A DNA stretch of 64,000 bases from Kaistella sp. 97-N-M2 (GTDB lineage: Bacteria; Bacteroidota; Bacteroidia; Flavobacteriales; Weeksellaceae), in assembly GCF_021513235.1 (NCBI RefSeq), contig NZ_CP090976.1:2232001-2296000 (forward strand). Direction: 5' to 3'. Both the position numbers and the translations under genes were made by a program. Each line of letters begins with the position of its first letter. Position 1 is the first letter of the stretch. A model generated the notes under the pieces. That model had not been told where the DNA came from. It worked only from the letters and a program-made list of their open reading frames with translations, and ran no database searches. Positions 27,246-36,181 of the stretch are shown here, piece after piece.

Positions 27246-29045
27246 ATGTCAGAAACGACAGACAAAGCAGAGGTTCTTTTGAACCAAAACGTAGCACCGG
27301 AAAATTTTGACTGGGATTCCTTCGAATCTGGTCTTGATGCTGATGCAAGACAGGAGAAAAGCGATCTGGAGGAAATCTACAACGGTTCTCTTAACAACCT
27401 ACAAGACAATGATGTACTTATTGGTAAAGTTGTAAGACTTACAGATAAAGAAGCTATTGTTGATATCAACTTTAAATCTGAAGGTGTTATTTCTTTAAAC
27501 GAATTCCGTTATAACCAGGGACTTGCCGTAGGTGATGAAGTGGAAGTAATGGTAGACAGAAGAGAAGACAAATCCGGACAGTTACAGTTATCTCACAAAA
27601 AAGCGAGAATTCTTAAAGCGTGGGATCGTGTAAACGAGCTTCACGAAACAGGAGAAATCGTAAACGGTTTTGTAAAATCCAGAACAAAAGGTGGTATGAT
27701 CGTAGACGTTCATGGTATCGAAGCGTTCTTACCAGGATCACAAATCGATGTTAAGCCAATTAAAGATTACGATCAGTTCGTAGGAAAAACAATGGAATTC
27801 AAAGTTGTGAAAATCAACCCGGAATTTAAAAACGTTGTCGTTTCTCACAAAGCGTTGATCGAAGCAGATCTTGAAGGTCAAAAACGTGAGATCATTGGTC
27901 AGTTAGAAAAAGGACAGGTTCTTGAAGGAACTGTTAAAAATATTACATCTTACGGGGTATTCGTAGATTTAGGTGGTGTTGATGGATTAATCCACATTAC
28001 AGATCTTTCCTGGAGCCGTGTTAACCATCCATCAGAAATTTTGGAAGACGGACAAACTGTAAAAGTAGTAATCCTTGATTTTGATGACGAGAAAACAAGA
28101 ATCCAGTTAGGTATGAAGCAATTGGAAGCACATCCTTGGGATGCACTTTCTGCTGATCTTAAAGTTGGAGACAGAGTAAAAGGAAAAGTAGTGGTTCTTG
28201 CAGATTACGGTGCATTCGTTGAGGTTGCTCCAGGTGTAGAAGGACTGATCCACGTTTCCGAAATGTCGTGGTCAACTCACTTAAGAAGTGCAGGTGATTT
28301 TGTAAAAGTTGGTGATGAAGTGGAAGCGGAAATCTTAACTTTAGACAGAGAAGACAGAAAAGTTTCTTTAGGAATGAAGCAACTGAACGAAGATCCTTGG
28401 TCCAATATCGAGTCTAAATATCCGGTAGGTTCTCAGCACGTAGGAACAGTAAGAAACTTTACTAATTTCGGTGTGTTTGTAGAGTTGGAAGAAGGCATCG
28501 ACGGATTAATTTATATCTCCGATCTTTCCTGGACGAAAAAAATCAAACACCCATCAGAATTCTGTGCGGTAGGCGATAAATTAAACGTAATTGTTCTTGA
28601 ATTAGATACAGCAGCAAGAAGACTTTCTTTAGGTCACAAACAACTGTTGGAAAATCCTTGGGATAAATTCGAAACAAAATATGCGGAAGGAACTGTGCAT
28701 GCAGGAAAAGCAACAGAAGTATTCGACAAAGGTGCTCAGGTACAGTTTGAAGATGCTGAAGTTGAAGCATTCTGTCCATCAAGATTATTAGAGAAGGAAG
28801 ACGGATCTAAAATCAAGAAAGGAGAAGATGCACAATTCAAAGTGATCGAATTTAACAAAGAATTCAAGAGAGTAGTAGTATCTCATACAGGAATCTTCAG
28901 AGACGAAGAAAAGAAAAACGTAAGAGACAACTCTTCTAACAATTCATCTTCTAAACCAGCTTCATCTTCCAACAACGAAGAGAAATCCACGCTTGGCGAT
29001 TTAGATGTATTAGCTGAATTGAAAAAGAAAATGGAAGGGAACTAA
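27246..29045 (+). CDS. rpsA: 30S ribosomal protein S1
   Basis: Ribosomal protein S1, which holds mRNA on the 30S subunit. I start it at ATG 27246 (MSETTDKAEVLLNQNV), 599 residues; the open frame runs upstream to about the promoter but is not typical S1. Six S1 (OB-fold) repeats are visible, the third to sixth being most regular (YGVFVDLGGVDGLIHITDLS, YGAFVEVAPGVEGLIHVSEM, FGVFVELEEGIDGLIYISDL and a divergent last one). The C-terminal tail is Ser/Asn-rich. Low codon diversity fits high expression. Because this phylum largely lacks Shine-Dalgarno initiation, S1 is expected to matter strongly. Confidence 0.96.
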   Translation: MSETTDKAEVLLNQNVAPENFDWDSFESGLDADARQEKSDLEEIYNGSLNNLQDNDVLIGKVVRLTDKEAIVDINFKSEGVISLNEFRYNQGLAVGDEVEVMVDRREDKSGQLQLSHKKARILKAWDRVNELHETGEIVNGFVKSRTKGGMIVDVHGIEAFLPGSQIDVKPIKDYDQFVGKTMEFKVVKINPEFKNVVVSHKALIEADLEGQKREIIGQLEKGQVLEGTVKNITSYGVFVDLGGVDGLIHITDLSWSRVNHPSEILEDGQTVKVVILDFDDEKTRIQLGMKQLEAHPWDALSADLKVGDRVKGKVVVLADYGAFVEVAPGVEGLIHVSEMSWSTHLRSAGDFVKVGDEVEAEILTLDREDRKVSLGMKQLNEDPWSNIESKYPVGSQHVGTVRNFTNFGVFVELEEGIDGLIYISDLSWTKKIKHPSEFCAVGDKLNVIVLELDTAARRLSLGHKQLLENPWDKFETKYAEGTVHAGKATEVFDKGAQVQFEDAEVEAFCPSRLLEKEDGSKIKKGEDAQFKVIEFNKEFKRVVVSHTGIFRDEEKKNVRDNSSNNSSSKPASSSNNEEKSTLGDLDVLAELKKKMEGN

Positions 29046-29091
29046 TTCCTGATTTTCATATGTTGTTCCGCGAGGGACTGCAATAAACCAT

Positions 29092-29121
29092 AAACCAAAG
29101 CAATTTTTGCTTTGGTTTTTT
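29092..29121 (+). terminator. intrinsic terminator after rpsA
   Basis: AAACCAAAGCAA (29092-29103) pairs with TTGCTTTGGTTT (29107-29118), followed by T residues. Confidence 0.9.
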
Positions 29122-29126
29122 TGTTT

Positions 29127-29597
29127 TTAATCGACAGGCTCCCACAACTGGATTTTATTTCCCTCTGCATCCAAAATATGCACAAACTTGCCATAGTCGT
29201 AAGTTTCAATCGTATCGACCACGGTGACGCCTTCTTTCTTCAGCTCCTGAACGAGCGTTCCCAAATCTTCGACGCGGTAATTGATCATAAAATCTTTTTT
29301 GGAAGGTTCAAAATATTTTGAATCCTCCGGAAAAGGTGTCCACTGCGTTTGCGCTTTGGTTTTGCTGTCCGGGCTTTCGTACCATTCGAAGGTTGCGCCG
29401 TACGGATTTGTTTCCAAACCCAGGTGTTTCTGGTACCATTCGGTCATCTTTTTTGGGTCTTTGCATTTAAAAAAAACGCCGCCAATGCCTGTTACTTTTT
29501 TCATTGTATGATTTTTTGGTTCTGTTGCAGATCGAAAAGCGAAACCGAGAAAGAAGGTGATCCCTAAAGTTAAAGCGACAAATAATTTCTTTTTCAT
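29127..29597 (-). CDS. VOC (glyoxalase/dioxygenase-fold) protein with N-terminal membrane or signal segment
   Basis: 156 residues. Residues about 32-156 form one VOC module: KKVTGIGGVFFKCKDPKKMT, then WYQKHLGLE, and ending FVHILDAEGNKIQLWEP, with a metal-ligand-like glutamate near the end. The N-terminal extension KKKLFVALTLGITFFLGFAF looks like a signal peptide or anchor, which is unusual for this cytosolic family. A shorter start at about 29504 would give the standard cytosolic form. Both starts are open; the hydrophobic extension is too regular to dismiss. Confidence 0.8.
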   Translation of the reverse strand: MKKKLFVALTLGITFFLGFAFRSATEPKNHTMKKVTGIGGVFFKCKDPKKMTEWYQKHLGLETNPYGATFEWYESPDSKTKAQTQWTPFPEDSKYFEPSKKDFMINYRVEDLGTLVQELKKEGVTVVDTIETYDYGKFVHILDAEGNKIQLWEPVD

Positions 29598-29936
29598 TGA
29601 TTTCTTTTTGTGATGAGGTTATTGAAGTGTTCGTGTTTCAAGTAAAGCTCCTTTAATGATTTTTTTTTGATCTGGCTTGTTTTATAAAACTAAAATACTA
29701 AAAAACCGGAAAATTTGATTGTTGAGTTTGTAAATTTCTCCTGCGCTAATTTTTTTCCAGTTATTTTAAACGAAAATTTTACAAATTTTTTAAAAGTTTC
29801 CTGCAACCGATAAAAATCAACTTGCGAAAAGTTTTTACTCTCAAACAGCGAGAGAAGTCTTAGGCGCAATTTTTATGTTAAAAATTCAAAACATATTGAT
29901 ATTTTTTATAAATTCGGTGCCAATTAATTAATATAT
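29598..29936. other. AT-rich intergenic stretch without a recognised gene
   Basis: 339 bp between divergent genes. Only weak signals are seen: a small CTCTC/GAGAG hairpin near 29840-29856 and TAAATTCG near 29910, an imperfect -7 element that may serve the M36 gene. Confidence 0.4.
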
Positions 29937-32537
29937 ATGAAAAATAGAAATTTACCTTTAAAAATTGCGGCGGTTTGCTTTATGTTTTCTTTTGGTAATG
30001 TGAATGCGCAGGATTTCAAGTCTATCATCCAAAATCACATTTCTTCCAAAACAACGTTCCTAAAACCAAACCTCAATAACTTTGAAATTCTTAATCAGGA
30101 TTTTTCAAAAACAATGAATGGCGAAGTTGTAAAAGTACAACAGTCCTATAACGGAATTCCCGTGTACAATGCGATTGGTACCGCTTTAATTAAAGATTCG
30201 AAAGTTAATTTTTTTAACGACAGTTTTACCAAAAATTATGTTAACGCTTCCCAGCCCACGTCGGCTCGTGCAAGCCAGTCTGTTTTTGGCAATGTTGCGC
30301 AGGCGTTAAACTTAAAAAACAGCGGCCGGTACGAATTGATCAGCGCCAGCGAAGCAGGTAAAGACGGTGGATTTTATGTAAAAACGCGTTTAATTTATTT
30401 CCAAACCGAAAATAATGATTTAAAATTATGTCATGAGTTTATTTTCGAAGAAAAAGGAACATCCAACTACTGGGATATTCTTGCAGATGCAAATACCGGC
30501 GAAATTGTAAACAAACAAAATCTTACACTTTCCTGTTCCTTTAAGCACGATGCTTACAGCCACGATTTTTCTGCCCACGTACCGGAAGGCTTTGGAAGCG
30601 ATTTTTCCGCCGGTAAAGAAGCAGGTGCTTTAGCGCCGTTAGCAGCGAGTTACCGCGTATTCGCTCTACCATTGGAAAGTCCGAGCCACGGCGCCAGAAC
30701 ATTGGTTAATAATCCATGGTTTACAGATGCTTCACCCGATGGATGGCATTCTATCGCCGGCGGAGCTTACGTTGGAAATTACACCTCGACGAGAGGTAAT
30801 AATGTGATGGCATATGATGATGGGGCAAATAAGGACGAACCTGGATCGTATGCGGAGGGCGGCGCAACCCGCACCTTCGATTTTCCTTTTGTCGAAAATG
30901 CCACGGCCGCAAACCTGAATGCCTCGACTACGAATTTATTTTATGTAAACAATAAAATTCACGATATTTTTTATCGTTTAGGGTTTACTGAAACCGCCAG
31001 AAACTTCCAGGCCTGGAATTTTGGAAAAGGTGGAGCAGAAAACGATTACGTTCAGGCAGAATCTCAGGATGGCGGCGGAAAAAACAATGCTAATTTTGCT
31101 ACGCCTCCAGACGGTTTTAGACCAAAAATGCAAATGTATCTTTGGGATGGTGCTATTGTGGAGCGCTTTTTTTACAATTCTCCGCCCGAAGCAGTCGGCA
31201 GAGTAGTGGCTAATTATGTCTCCACCACTTTCGGTCCAACTTTAGACGCAACAGGGGTTACTGCAGACGTGAAAATAGCTGCTGTTATCGACGGGTGTTC
31301 TCCGCTTCCGGCAGGATCTTTAAGTGGAAAAATTGGGTTAATTGCAAGAGGTACATGTGAGTTTCAGGTAAAAGTGCAGGCCGCACAGAATGCAGGAGCC
31401 GTAGCTGCCATCATTTACAATTTACCCGAATCTGCACCCACCGCTGGTATGGCTGGAGTGAATCCTAATATCACAATTCCTTCCGTCTTAATTGAAAGCT
31501 CCGAAGCAATCTATCTTAAAGGGCTGTTAGCTTCCCAAAATGTAAATGTTACGCTGAAATATGATCCGGCCACACAGAAAATGAGAGACGGCAGTTTTGA
31601 TAATGGGATTGTAATTCACGAATATGGCCACGGAATTTCGAACAGAAATACAGGTAACGGTTCATCCTGTCTAACCTCCTCTGCATCGAAAGAACAAATG
31701 GGAGAGGGTTGGTCTGACTTCTTTGCGTTGATGTTAACCAATCAGCCCGGAGCAACCGCGCAGGTAGCCAGAGGTATTGGGACTTACGCCTCATCTGAGC
31801 CAATTACAGGCGCTGGAATTCGACCTGCGAAATATTCGCCGGACATGGCCGTGAATGGCTTTACGTATGGTGATACCAACGGAATGGAATATACAAACTC
31901 CTCAGGACAGGTCGTTCCCGATGTACATTCAATTGGTTTCGTATGGGCCACAATGTTATGGGATCTTCACTGGAAATATGTTGAAAAATACGGTTACTCT
32001 TCTGATGTGAGCGCGAATGCAACGAATGGAAGTACAAGAGTTTTACAGACGGTGATTAACGGTTTAAAACTTCAGGCATGTAGCCCAACGTTTATCGATG
32101 GTAGAAATGCTATTCTGGCTGCAGAAGCTGCAAATACTACAACAGGAGGTGCAGATAAATGTATGATCTGGAATGTATTTGCAAACAGAGGTTTAGGAGT
32201 AGGAGCATCCGCCGGCTCTAAAACGAATATTAACGATCAGACCGCCAGTTTCGAAACACCTGCGGAATGCGTCTTGGCAACAAACGATGTGGATGCTGCC
32301 AAAGCTTTCAGCATTTATCCGAATCCTGCTAAAAACGAATTTTTCTTAAAATCGAACAAAAGTATTTTGGGTAAATTGAGCGTTGAGATTTTCGATGCTT
32401 CGGGCAGAATGGTTTCCAGCCAAAAAATAGCTTCTACCGAGGCTGTAAACACGCAGGCTTTGGCCAGCGGAGTGTATGTTGTAAAAGTTACAGGCTTGGG
32501 AGTTGAATATTCTTCCAAACTGATGATTAAAAAATAA
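29937..32537 (+). CDS. secreted M36 fungalysin-type metallopeptidase with PA and T9SS sorting domains
   Basis: 866 residues. Signal peptide (about 1-24), FTP propeptide (about 45-190), M36 domain with HEYGH at 561-565 and the third ligand Glu590 in MGEGWSDFF, and an inserted protease-associated (PA) domain at about 445-540 (LIARGTCEFQVKVQAAQNAG). A T9SS sorting domain closes it (FSIYPNPAKNEFFL ... LASGVYVVKVTG ... LMIKK). It should be an exported endopeptidase. PA insertion is common in bacterial M36 members and may restrict substrate access. Confidence 0.93.
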   Translation: MKNRNLPLKIAAVCFMFSFGNVNAQDFKSIIQNHISSKTTFLKPNLNNFEILNQDFSKTMNGEVVKVQQSYNGIPVYNAIGTALIKDSKVNFFNDSFTKNYVNASQPTSARASQSVFGNVAQALNLKNSGRYELISASEAGKDGGFYVKTRLIYFQTENNDLKLCHEFIFEEKGTSNYWDILADANTGEIVNKQNLTLSCSFKHDAYSHDFSAHVPEGFGSDFSAGKEAGALAPLAASYRVFALPLESPSHGARTLVNNPWFTDASPDGWHSIAGGAYVGNYTSTRGNNVMAYDDGANKDEPGSYAEGGATRTFDFPFVENATAANLNASTTNLFYVNNKIHDIFYRLGFTETARNFQAWNFGKGGAENDYVQAESQDGGGKNNANFATPPDGFRPKMQMYLWDGAIVERFFYNSPPEAVGRVVANYVSTTFGPTLDATGVTADVKIAAVIDGCSPLPAGSLSGKIGLIARGTCEFQVKVQAAQNAGAVAAIIYNLPESAPTAGMAGVNPNITIPSVLIESSEAIYLKGLLASQNVNVTLKYDPATQKMRDGSFDNGIVIHEYGHGISNRNTGNGSSCLTSSASKEQMGEGWSDFFALMLTNQPGATAQVARGIGTYASSEPITGAGIRPAKYSPDMAVNGFTYGDTNGMEYTNSSGQVVPDVHSIGFVWATMLWDLHWKYVEKYGYSSDVSANATNGSTRVLQTVINGLKLQACSPTFIDGRNAILAAEAANTTTGGADKCMIWNVFANRGLGVGASAGSKTNINDQTASFETPAECVLATNDVDAAKAFSIYPNPAKNEFFLKSNKSILGKLSVEIFDASGRMVSSQKIASTEAVNTQALASGVYVVKVTGLGVEYSSKLMIKK

Positions 32538-32558
32538 TTTTTAATTCTTCTTTTTTAG

Positions 32559-32587
32559 AACCGTCCTGCTATGCAGGGCGGTTTTTT
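32559..32587 (+). terminator. intrinsic terminator after the M36 peptidase gene
   Basis: AACCGTCCTGC (32559-32569) pairs with GCAGGGCGGTT (32573-32583, one G-T pair), followed by seven T. Confidence 0.9.
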
Positions 32588-32918
32588 TATGTTGATTGTA
32601 TCGGCTTCTTCCCGCCGAATTTCCTTTTGAATCGGGTAGGATTTTTATTCATGTCCTGAAGATCGTTTTATTAAAACTGCGAACAAGTAATGTTTTATGT
32701 AATCTTAAAAACTAAAGAAAACATTATATTAATCACCACTATTTTTTTACCGCAGTTGCGAAGAAAAGCAGCGCGTTCATCAAACATATTTTTTGTTAAT
32801 TTAGAAACTTTATTTTTAAATGTTTCAGCTCAAAATGACGCGGTCGATTTGATGAAAAACTGTTATTTTTGATTTGAAAAAATCCAATATTTCTTGCATA
32901 GAATTTAAAGAAAAGTAC
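32588..32918 (+). other. intergenic stretch with a -7 promoter element only
   Basis: 331 bp without a convincing gene. TATTTTTG at 32864-32871 fits the -7 consensus and lies 48 bp upstream of the ATG at 32919. A 60-codon frame at 32690 has no coding character that I can recognise. Confidence 0.4.
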
Positions 32919-33479
32919 ATGAACATCTCACTTAAATCTTCCGGACCGGTTTCCACCGAACTTTCTCGTCGCGGATTGGCGACTTTCGACCAAGCCTGTG
33001 AGTGGGTGAAGAATTTGCCTTACAAAAGGAATCGAGATAAATCCGACATTTTCTGTGTTTTTCGGGACGGGGGCGGAACTTGCAGCACCAAACATGCGCT
33101 GCTCAAAATTTTAGCTGAAGAGAATCATTTAAAAAATGTAAAATTAATGCTTGGAATTTTTAAAATGAATGCCCAAAATACGCCCAAAATTGCCACCGTT
33201 CTTCAAAAATATCATTTAAAAGAAATGCCCGAAGCACATAATTATTTAAAAATAGATAAAAAAATATTGGACTGTACACGGCAGAATTCTAGTCCCGAAG
33301 ATTTTCTAAACGATTTGGTGGAAGAAATTGAAATTCAGCCCGATCAGATCATCGATTTCAAGATAAAACATCACAAAAATTATCTGAAAAAATATCTTCA
33401 GGAAAATAACCACATTCCCTTCTCCATCGTAGACTTCTGGCAGATCCGCGAAGAATGTATCGGCGCTTTACAGCAATAA
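32919..33479 (+). CDS. putative transglutaminase-like (papain-fold) protein
   Basis: 186 residues from ATG 32919 (MNISLKSSGPVSTELSRRGL); a TTG 45 bp upstream is possible but less likely. The segment FRDGGGTCSTKHALLKIL matches the GxC...H nucleophile helix of the transglutaminase-like superfamily, and AHNYLKIDKKILDCTR has the H-x-(hydrophobic)-...-D spacing of the other two catalytic residues. No signal peptide is seen. The family could be a cysteine protease, an amidase or an inactive relative; the motif match is my inference. Confidence 0.55.
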   Translation: MNISLKSSGPVSTELSRRGLATFDQACEWVKNLPYKRNRDKSDIFCVFRDGGGTCSTKHALLKILAEENHLKNVKLMLGIFKMNAQNTPKIATVLQKYHLKEMPEAHNYLKIDKKILDCTRQNSSPEDFLNDLVEEIEIQPDQIIDFKIKHHKNYLKKYLQENNHIPFSIVDFWQIREECIGALQQ

Positions 33480-33509
33480 AAAACCCATCAAAATAAATCG
33501 ATGGGTTTT
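33480..33509. terminator. bidirectional terminator between the transglutaminase-like gene and rplS
   Basis: AAAACCCATC (33480-33489) pairs with GATGGGTTTT (33500-33509); T-tracts occur on both strands between two convergent genes. Confidence 0.88.
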
Positions 33510-33528
33510 TCTATTCTTGTACTCAGAA

Positions 33529-33882
33529 TTACTTTTTGTATGCAGCGTCTTTAATTCTCGCTTTTTTACCTCTAAGTTGTTTAAAGTAGTAGATTCTTGC
33601 TCTTCTAACTTTACCTCTTCTGTCGATTTCGATTTTTTGCAAAGCTGGCATATTCAAAGGGAAAACTCTTTGTACTCCAACATCACCACTCATTTTTCTG
33701 ATGGTAAAAGTTTTGGTAGCACCCGTTCCTCTGATCTGAAGAACTGTTCCTTTAAAGAACTGAGTTCTTGTTTTTGCGCCCTCTTTAATTTCGTAATACA
33801 CAGTGATGGTGTCACCGGCTTTGAATTCTGGGAATTCTTTTTTTGTGATGTACTTGTCTTGTACGTACTTTACTAAATCCAT
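33529..33882 (-). CDS. rplS: 50S ribosomal protein L19
   Basis: 117 residues from ATG 33882 (MDLVKYVQDKYI). L19 sits at the 30S-50S interface. Characteristic segments: FKAGDTITVYYEIKEG, RTQFFKGTVLQIRGTGATK, FTIRKMSGDVGVQRVFPLN and KVRRARIYYFKQLRGKKAR. The strong promoter at 33956-33986 fits a single-gene, highly expressed unit. Confidence 0.97.
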   Translation of the reverse strand: MDLVKYVQDKYITKKEFPEFKAGDTITVYYEIKEGAKTRTQFFKGTVLQIRGTGATKTFTIRKMSGDVGVQRVFPLNMPALQKIEIDRRGKVRRARIYYFKQLRGKKARIKDAAYKK

Positions 33883-33955
33883 TTTTATAATAAAAATTTG
33901 TTTTGTCGAGCTAAGCAACGTTCACGCCCTTCGTCAGAGGTTGATTAACAGGTTG

Positions 33956-33986
33956 CAAAAATAAGACAAAAAATACAAACTGCCAA
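33956..33986 (-). promoter_or_regulatory. rplS promoter
   Basis: On the reverse strand TTG (33986-33984), exactly 20 bp, then TATTTTTG (33963-33956): a full match to the Bacteroidota -33/-7 promoter. It gives a leader of about 65-70 nt before the L19 start. Confidence 0.8.
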
Positions 33987-34172
33987 CACTTTACGAAATA
34001 AATATAGCACCACACGCCCAAAGCGGCTGCCCGAAATTAATAGGAATATTACATAACAATACGTTTCTCCGATAACTACCAGTAAAAATTTCTCAATAAC
34101 TACGAATTTTCAAATCATCAACTACCAATGAGGAACGACCATTAATCAGTAGTCAGCCGTAAAGTGTATATT

Positions 34173-34314
34173 TGGGCGTGCCCTTCATTCGGTCATTGGC
34201 GCTCGCTTCGCTCGCGCCCCCTCCCTCACTCAGGTCGGGCTGTACGCTCTATCTTTTTTTGCCCTTCCTTTTTCCCGCCTCAAAAAAAAGGATGCCGCTG
34301 CCATCCCTCACGCA
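34173..34314. repeat. GC-rich palindromic intergenic repeat, copy 2
   Basis: Second copy of the repeat at 8751-8895: same left end (TTTGGGCGTGCCCTT), same hairpin core (GGCGCTCGCTTCGCTCGCG), CAGGTCGGGCT and right end ATCCCTCACGCA. The part between the core and the right end differs and holds an A/T-rich palindrome (TTTTTTTGCC ... AAAAAAAAGG). It lies in the 912-bp gap between rplS and scoA, which holds no gene and is largely made of repeats. Confidence 0.7.
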
Positions 34315-34333
34315 AAATCCCCGCAGCGAAGCC

Positions 34334-34421
34334 AAAACTATTGTGCGCTTCTAACCACAGAGAAACTCCAAACCTAATGTGCCTCATATGCCAAAAAACT
34401 TTTGTGACTTTGTGGTTAAAA
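34334..34421. repeat. AACCACAGAG...CTTTGTGGTT element, copy B
   Basis: Begins AAAACTATTGTGCGCT, then AACCACAGAG, a CTAATGTG motif and ends CTTTTGTGACTTTGTGGTTA. Aligns with copy C at 34517-34605 almost from end to end and with both ends of copy A at 4214-4344. Confidence 0.7.
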
Positions 34422-34516
34422 ATTATTCAAAAAGCTTTCGGCTAAAGCCACCCATTAACCAAAACTAAATGGGCCAAGGGACGGTTTCTGTTGATTACAG
34501 GCATCAACGCGAAACT

Positions 34517-34605
34517 AAACTATTGTGCGCTGTTAACCACAGAGACCATCAAAATCTCATGTGCCTAATGTGTTAAAAAACACTTTTGTGACTTTGTGAT
34601 TAAAA
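34517..34605. repeat. AACCACAGAG...CTTTGTGATT element, copy C
   Basis: Direct repeat of copy B, 183 bp further on: AAACTATTGTGCGCT, AACCACAGAG, CTAATGTGTTAAAAAACA and CTTTTGTGACTTTGTGATTA. Between B and C lies a small CCCATT/AATGGG hairpin (34450-34473). Confidence 0.7.
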
Positions 34606-34794
34606 TTAAAGGCACAAGTCCTACATGCTAAGAACAAAGTAAACTCCTATAATTACTGTGGAAAGAAACTTTGAGCCGCTTCGCCATATCGTCAATCCGC
34701 GATTAAAAACTTTCAAAACACTACTCAGGATCTCACCACAATTTTCCATTCCCAAAAAATTTGTAAATTTAAACCACAAAATTACACGTAGACC

Positions 34795-35499
34795 ATGATC
34801 GATAAAAGAGTAAAAAACGCCCAAGAAGCCATCGCCGGCATTAGTGACGGAATGACCTTAATTGTTGGCGGATTCGGCCTTTGCGGCATTCCCGAAAATT
34901 CCATCAACGCTTTGGTAGAAAGCAATGTAAAAAACATTACCTGCATTTCCAACAATGCCGGCGTAGACGATTTTGGTTTGGGACTGTTATTACAAAAAAA
35001 GCAGATCAAAAAAATGATTGCCTCATATGTAGGCGAAAATGCCGAATTCGAAAGACAAATGTTGTCCGGTGAACTCGAAGTGGAACTCACGCCGCAGGGA
35101 ACGTTAGCCGAAAAATGTCGCGCCGCGCAGCACGGAATTCCTGCCTTCTATACGCCGGCAGGTTATGGAACCGAAGTCGCGGAAGGAAAAGAAACCAAAG
35201 AATTCGACGGTAAGATGCATATTCTGGAACACGCTTTCAAAGCCGATTTTTCTATCGTAAAAGCATGGAAAGGCGATCATGCCGGAAATTTAATTTTCAA
35301 AGGGACCGCAAGAAACTTCAATGCACCCATGGCCGGAGCCGGAAAAATCACCATCGCCGAAGTCGAAGAATTGGTAGAACCAGGAGAACTTGATCCGAAT
35401 GAAATTCATATTCCCGGCATTATGGTTCAAAGGATTTTCCAGGGTGAAAAATTTGAAAAGAGAATTGAGCAGAGAACGGTGAGAAAAAGAGAATTTTAA
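34795..35499 (+). CDS. scoA: 3-oxoacid (succinyl-CoA:acetoacetate-type) CoA-transferase, subunit A
   Basis: 234 residues. Family I CoA-transferase alpha subunit: the glycine-rich CoA-binding loop [14 protein letters not shown] near residue 22, [11 protein letters not shown], and [20 protein letters not shown]. With subunit B it transfers CoA between succinyl-CoA and 3-oxoacids such as acetoacetate. The beta subunit is not adjacent: it starts 2.7 kb downstream, beyond three reverse-strand genes. Confidence 0.93.
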   Translation: MIDKRVKNAQEAIAGISDGMTLIVGGFGLCGIPENSINALVESNVKNITCISNNAGVDDFGLGLLLQKKQIKKMIASYVGENAEFERQMLSGELEVELTPQGTLAEKCRAAQHGIPAFYTPAGYGTEVAEGKETKEFDGKMHILEHAFKADFSIVKAWKGDHAGNLIFKGTARNFNAPMAGAGKITIAEVEELVEPGELDPNEIHIPGIMVQRIFQGEKFEKRIEQRTVRKREF

Positions 35500-35524
35500 T
35501 TATAAAATTTCTTCAATCAATAGG

Positions 35525-35544
35525 AACGGGCTTTAGCCCGTTTT
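35525..35544 (+). terminator. intrinsic terminator after scoA
   Basis: AACGGGCT (35525-35532) and AGCCCGTT (35535-35542) form a tight stem, followed by TT; a GGGCTTTAGCCC hairpin of this kind is frequent after Bacteroidota genes. It shows that scoA is not meant to be transcribed through to scoB. Confidence 0.75.
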
Positions 35545-35632
35545 CTATGAATAAGAAAATTTAACTTTAACCATAGCTCATTGTTTCCAATTAAAATAAA
35601 AAGGAAAAGTGGATGTTTTAATGCGAAAAATT

Positions 35633-35914
35633 CTATTTATCGTTATAATGCCCCAATGATTGGATGAGCATAACAGAGACTTCTCGCTCAAAAATTTCGT
35701 ACACAAACCGGTCCTTCTTATTAACTTCCCGGCTCCAAATTTCGCCGTCATGATATTTCAATTGTTCCGGTGAACCTTTTCCCTCTCTTGGATGGTCTTC
35801 TAATTCCTGAAGGAAGGTTTGCACTTTGCTCATGTCCAATTTTCTCCCTGATTTTTTGATCGTTCTCAAATCCTTCAAGGCTCTTTTTGAAAGTTGTATT
35901 ATATACTTTCCCAT
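35633..35914 (-). CDS. type II toxin, Txe/YoeB (RelE superfamily)
   Basis: 93 residues. The mid-part HPREGKGSPEQLKYHDGEIW and SREVNKKDRFVYEI match YoeB (PFEGKGKPEPLK ... WSRRI ... HRLVY), and the C-terminus ends in a GHY motif like the catalytic RYHY end of YoeB. These toxins cut mRNA on the ribosome. The start overlaps the antitoxin gene by 16 bp, the usual antitoxin-toxin order. Confidence 0.88.
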   Translation of the reverse strand: MGKYIIQLSKRALKDLRTIKKSGRKLDMSKVQTFLQELEDHPREGKGSPEQLKYHDGEIWSREVNKKDRFVYEIFEREVSVMLIQSLGHYNDK

Positions 35915-36111
35915 ATTTTTTTTGGGTCAACGGTCAGTAGTTCTCCTTCTTTTTTTTCCTGTCGAGCTTCGTTAATTTTCTTGTCGAGTTCACGGTTTAT
36001 CAATTCAGTTTCATTTCTTTCGAAGGTGTACTGAATTTTCATTTCTTCGAGCAATAATTTGAGCAAATTCAATTGCTTTTCGTTTTTTGGAGTAATTAAA
36101 ATATTTTCCAT
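35899..36111 (-). CDS. antitoxin partner of the YoeB-like toxin
   Basis: 70 residues from ATG 36111 (MENILITPKNEKQLNLLKLL). A short N-terminal part with a leucine-rich helix is followed by a charged C-terminal tail (ELINRELDKKINEARQEKKE) that would wrap the toxin. It does not look like the YefM/Phd sequence typical for YoeB; small antitoxins of this type are common in Bacteroidota beside RelE-family toxins. It should bind the promoter region and neutralise the toxin. Confidence 0.8.
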   Translation of the reverse strand: MENILITPKNEKQLNLLKLLLEEMKIQYTFERNETELINRELDKKINEARQEKKEGELLTVDPKKIWESI

Positions 36112-36181
36112 AATCCTCTTTTTCAAAAGTTGTATAATCTGCCTACTTTAAATTTAAAGTTACAACATTTACCTTAATTAT

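Noticed and set aside
32690-32872. 60-codon forward frame after the M36 gene
   Set aside because: No coding character and it would cover the promoter of the next gene.
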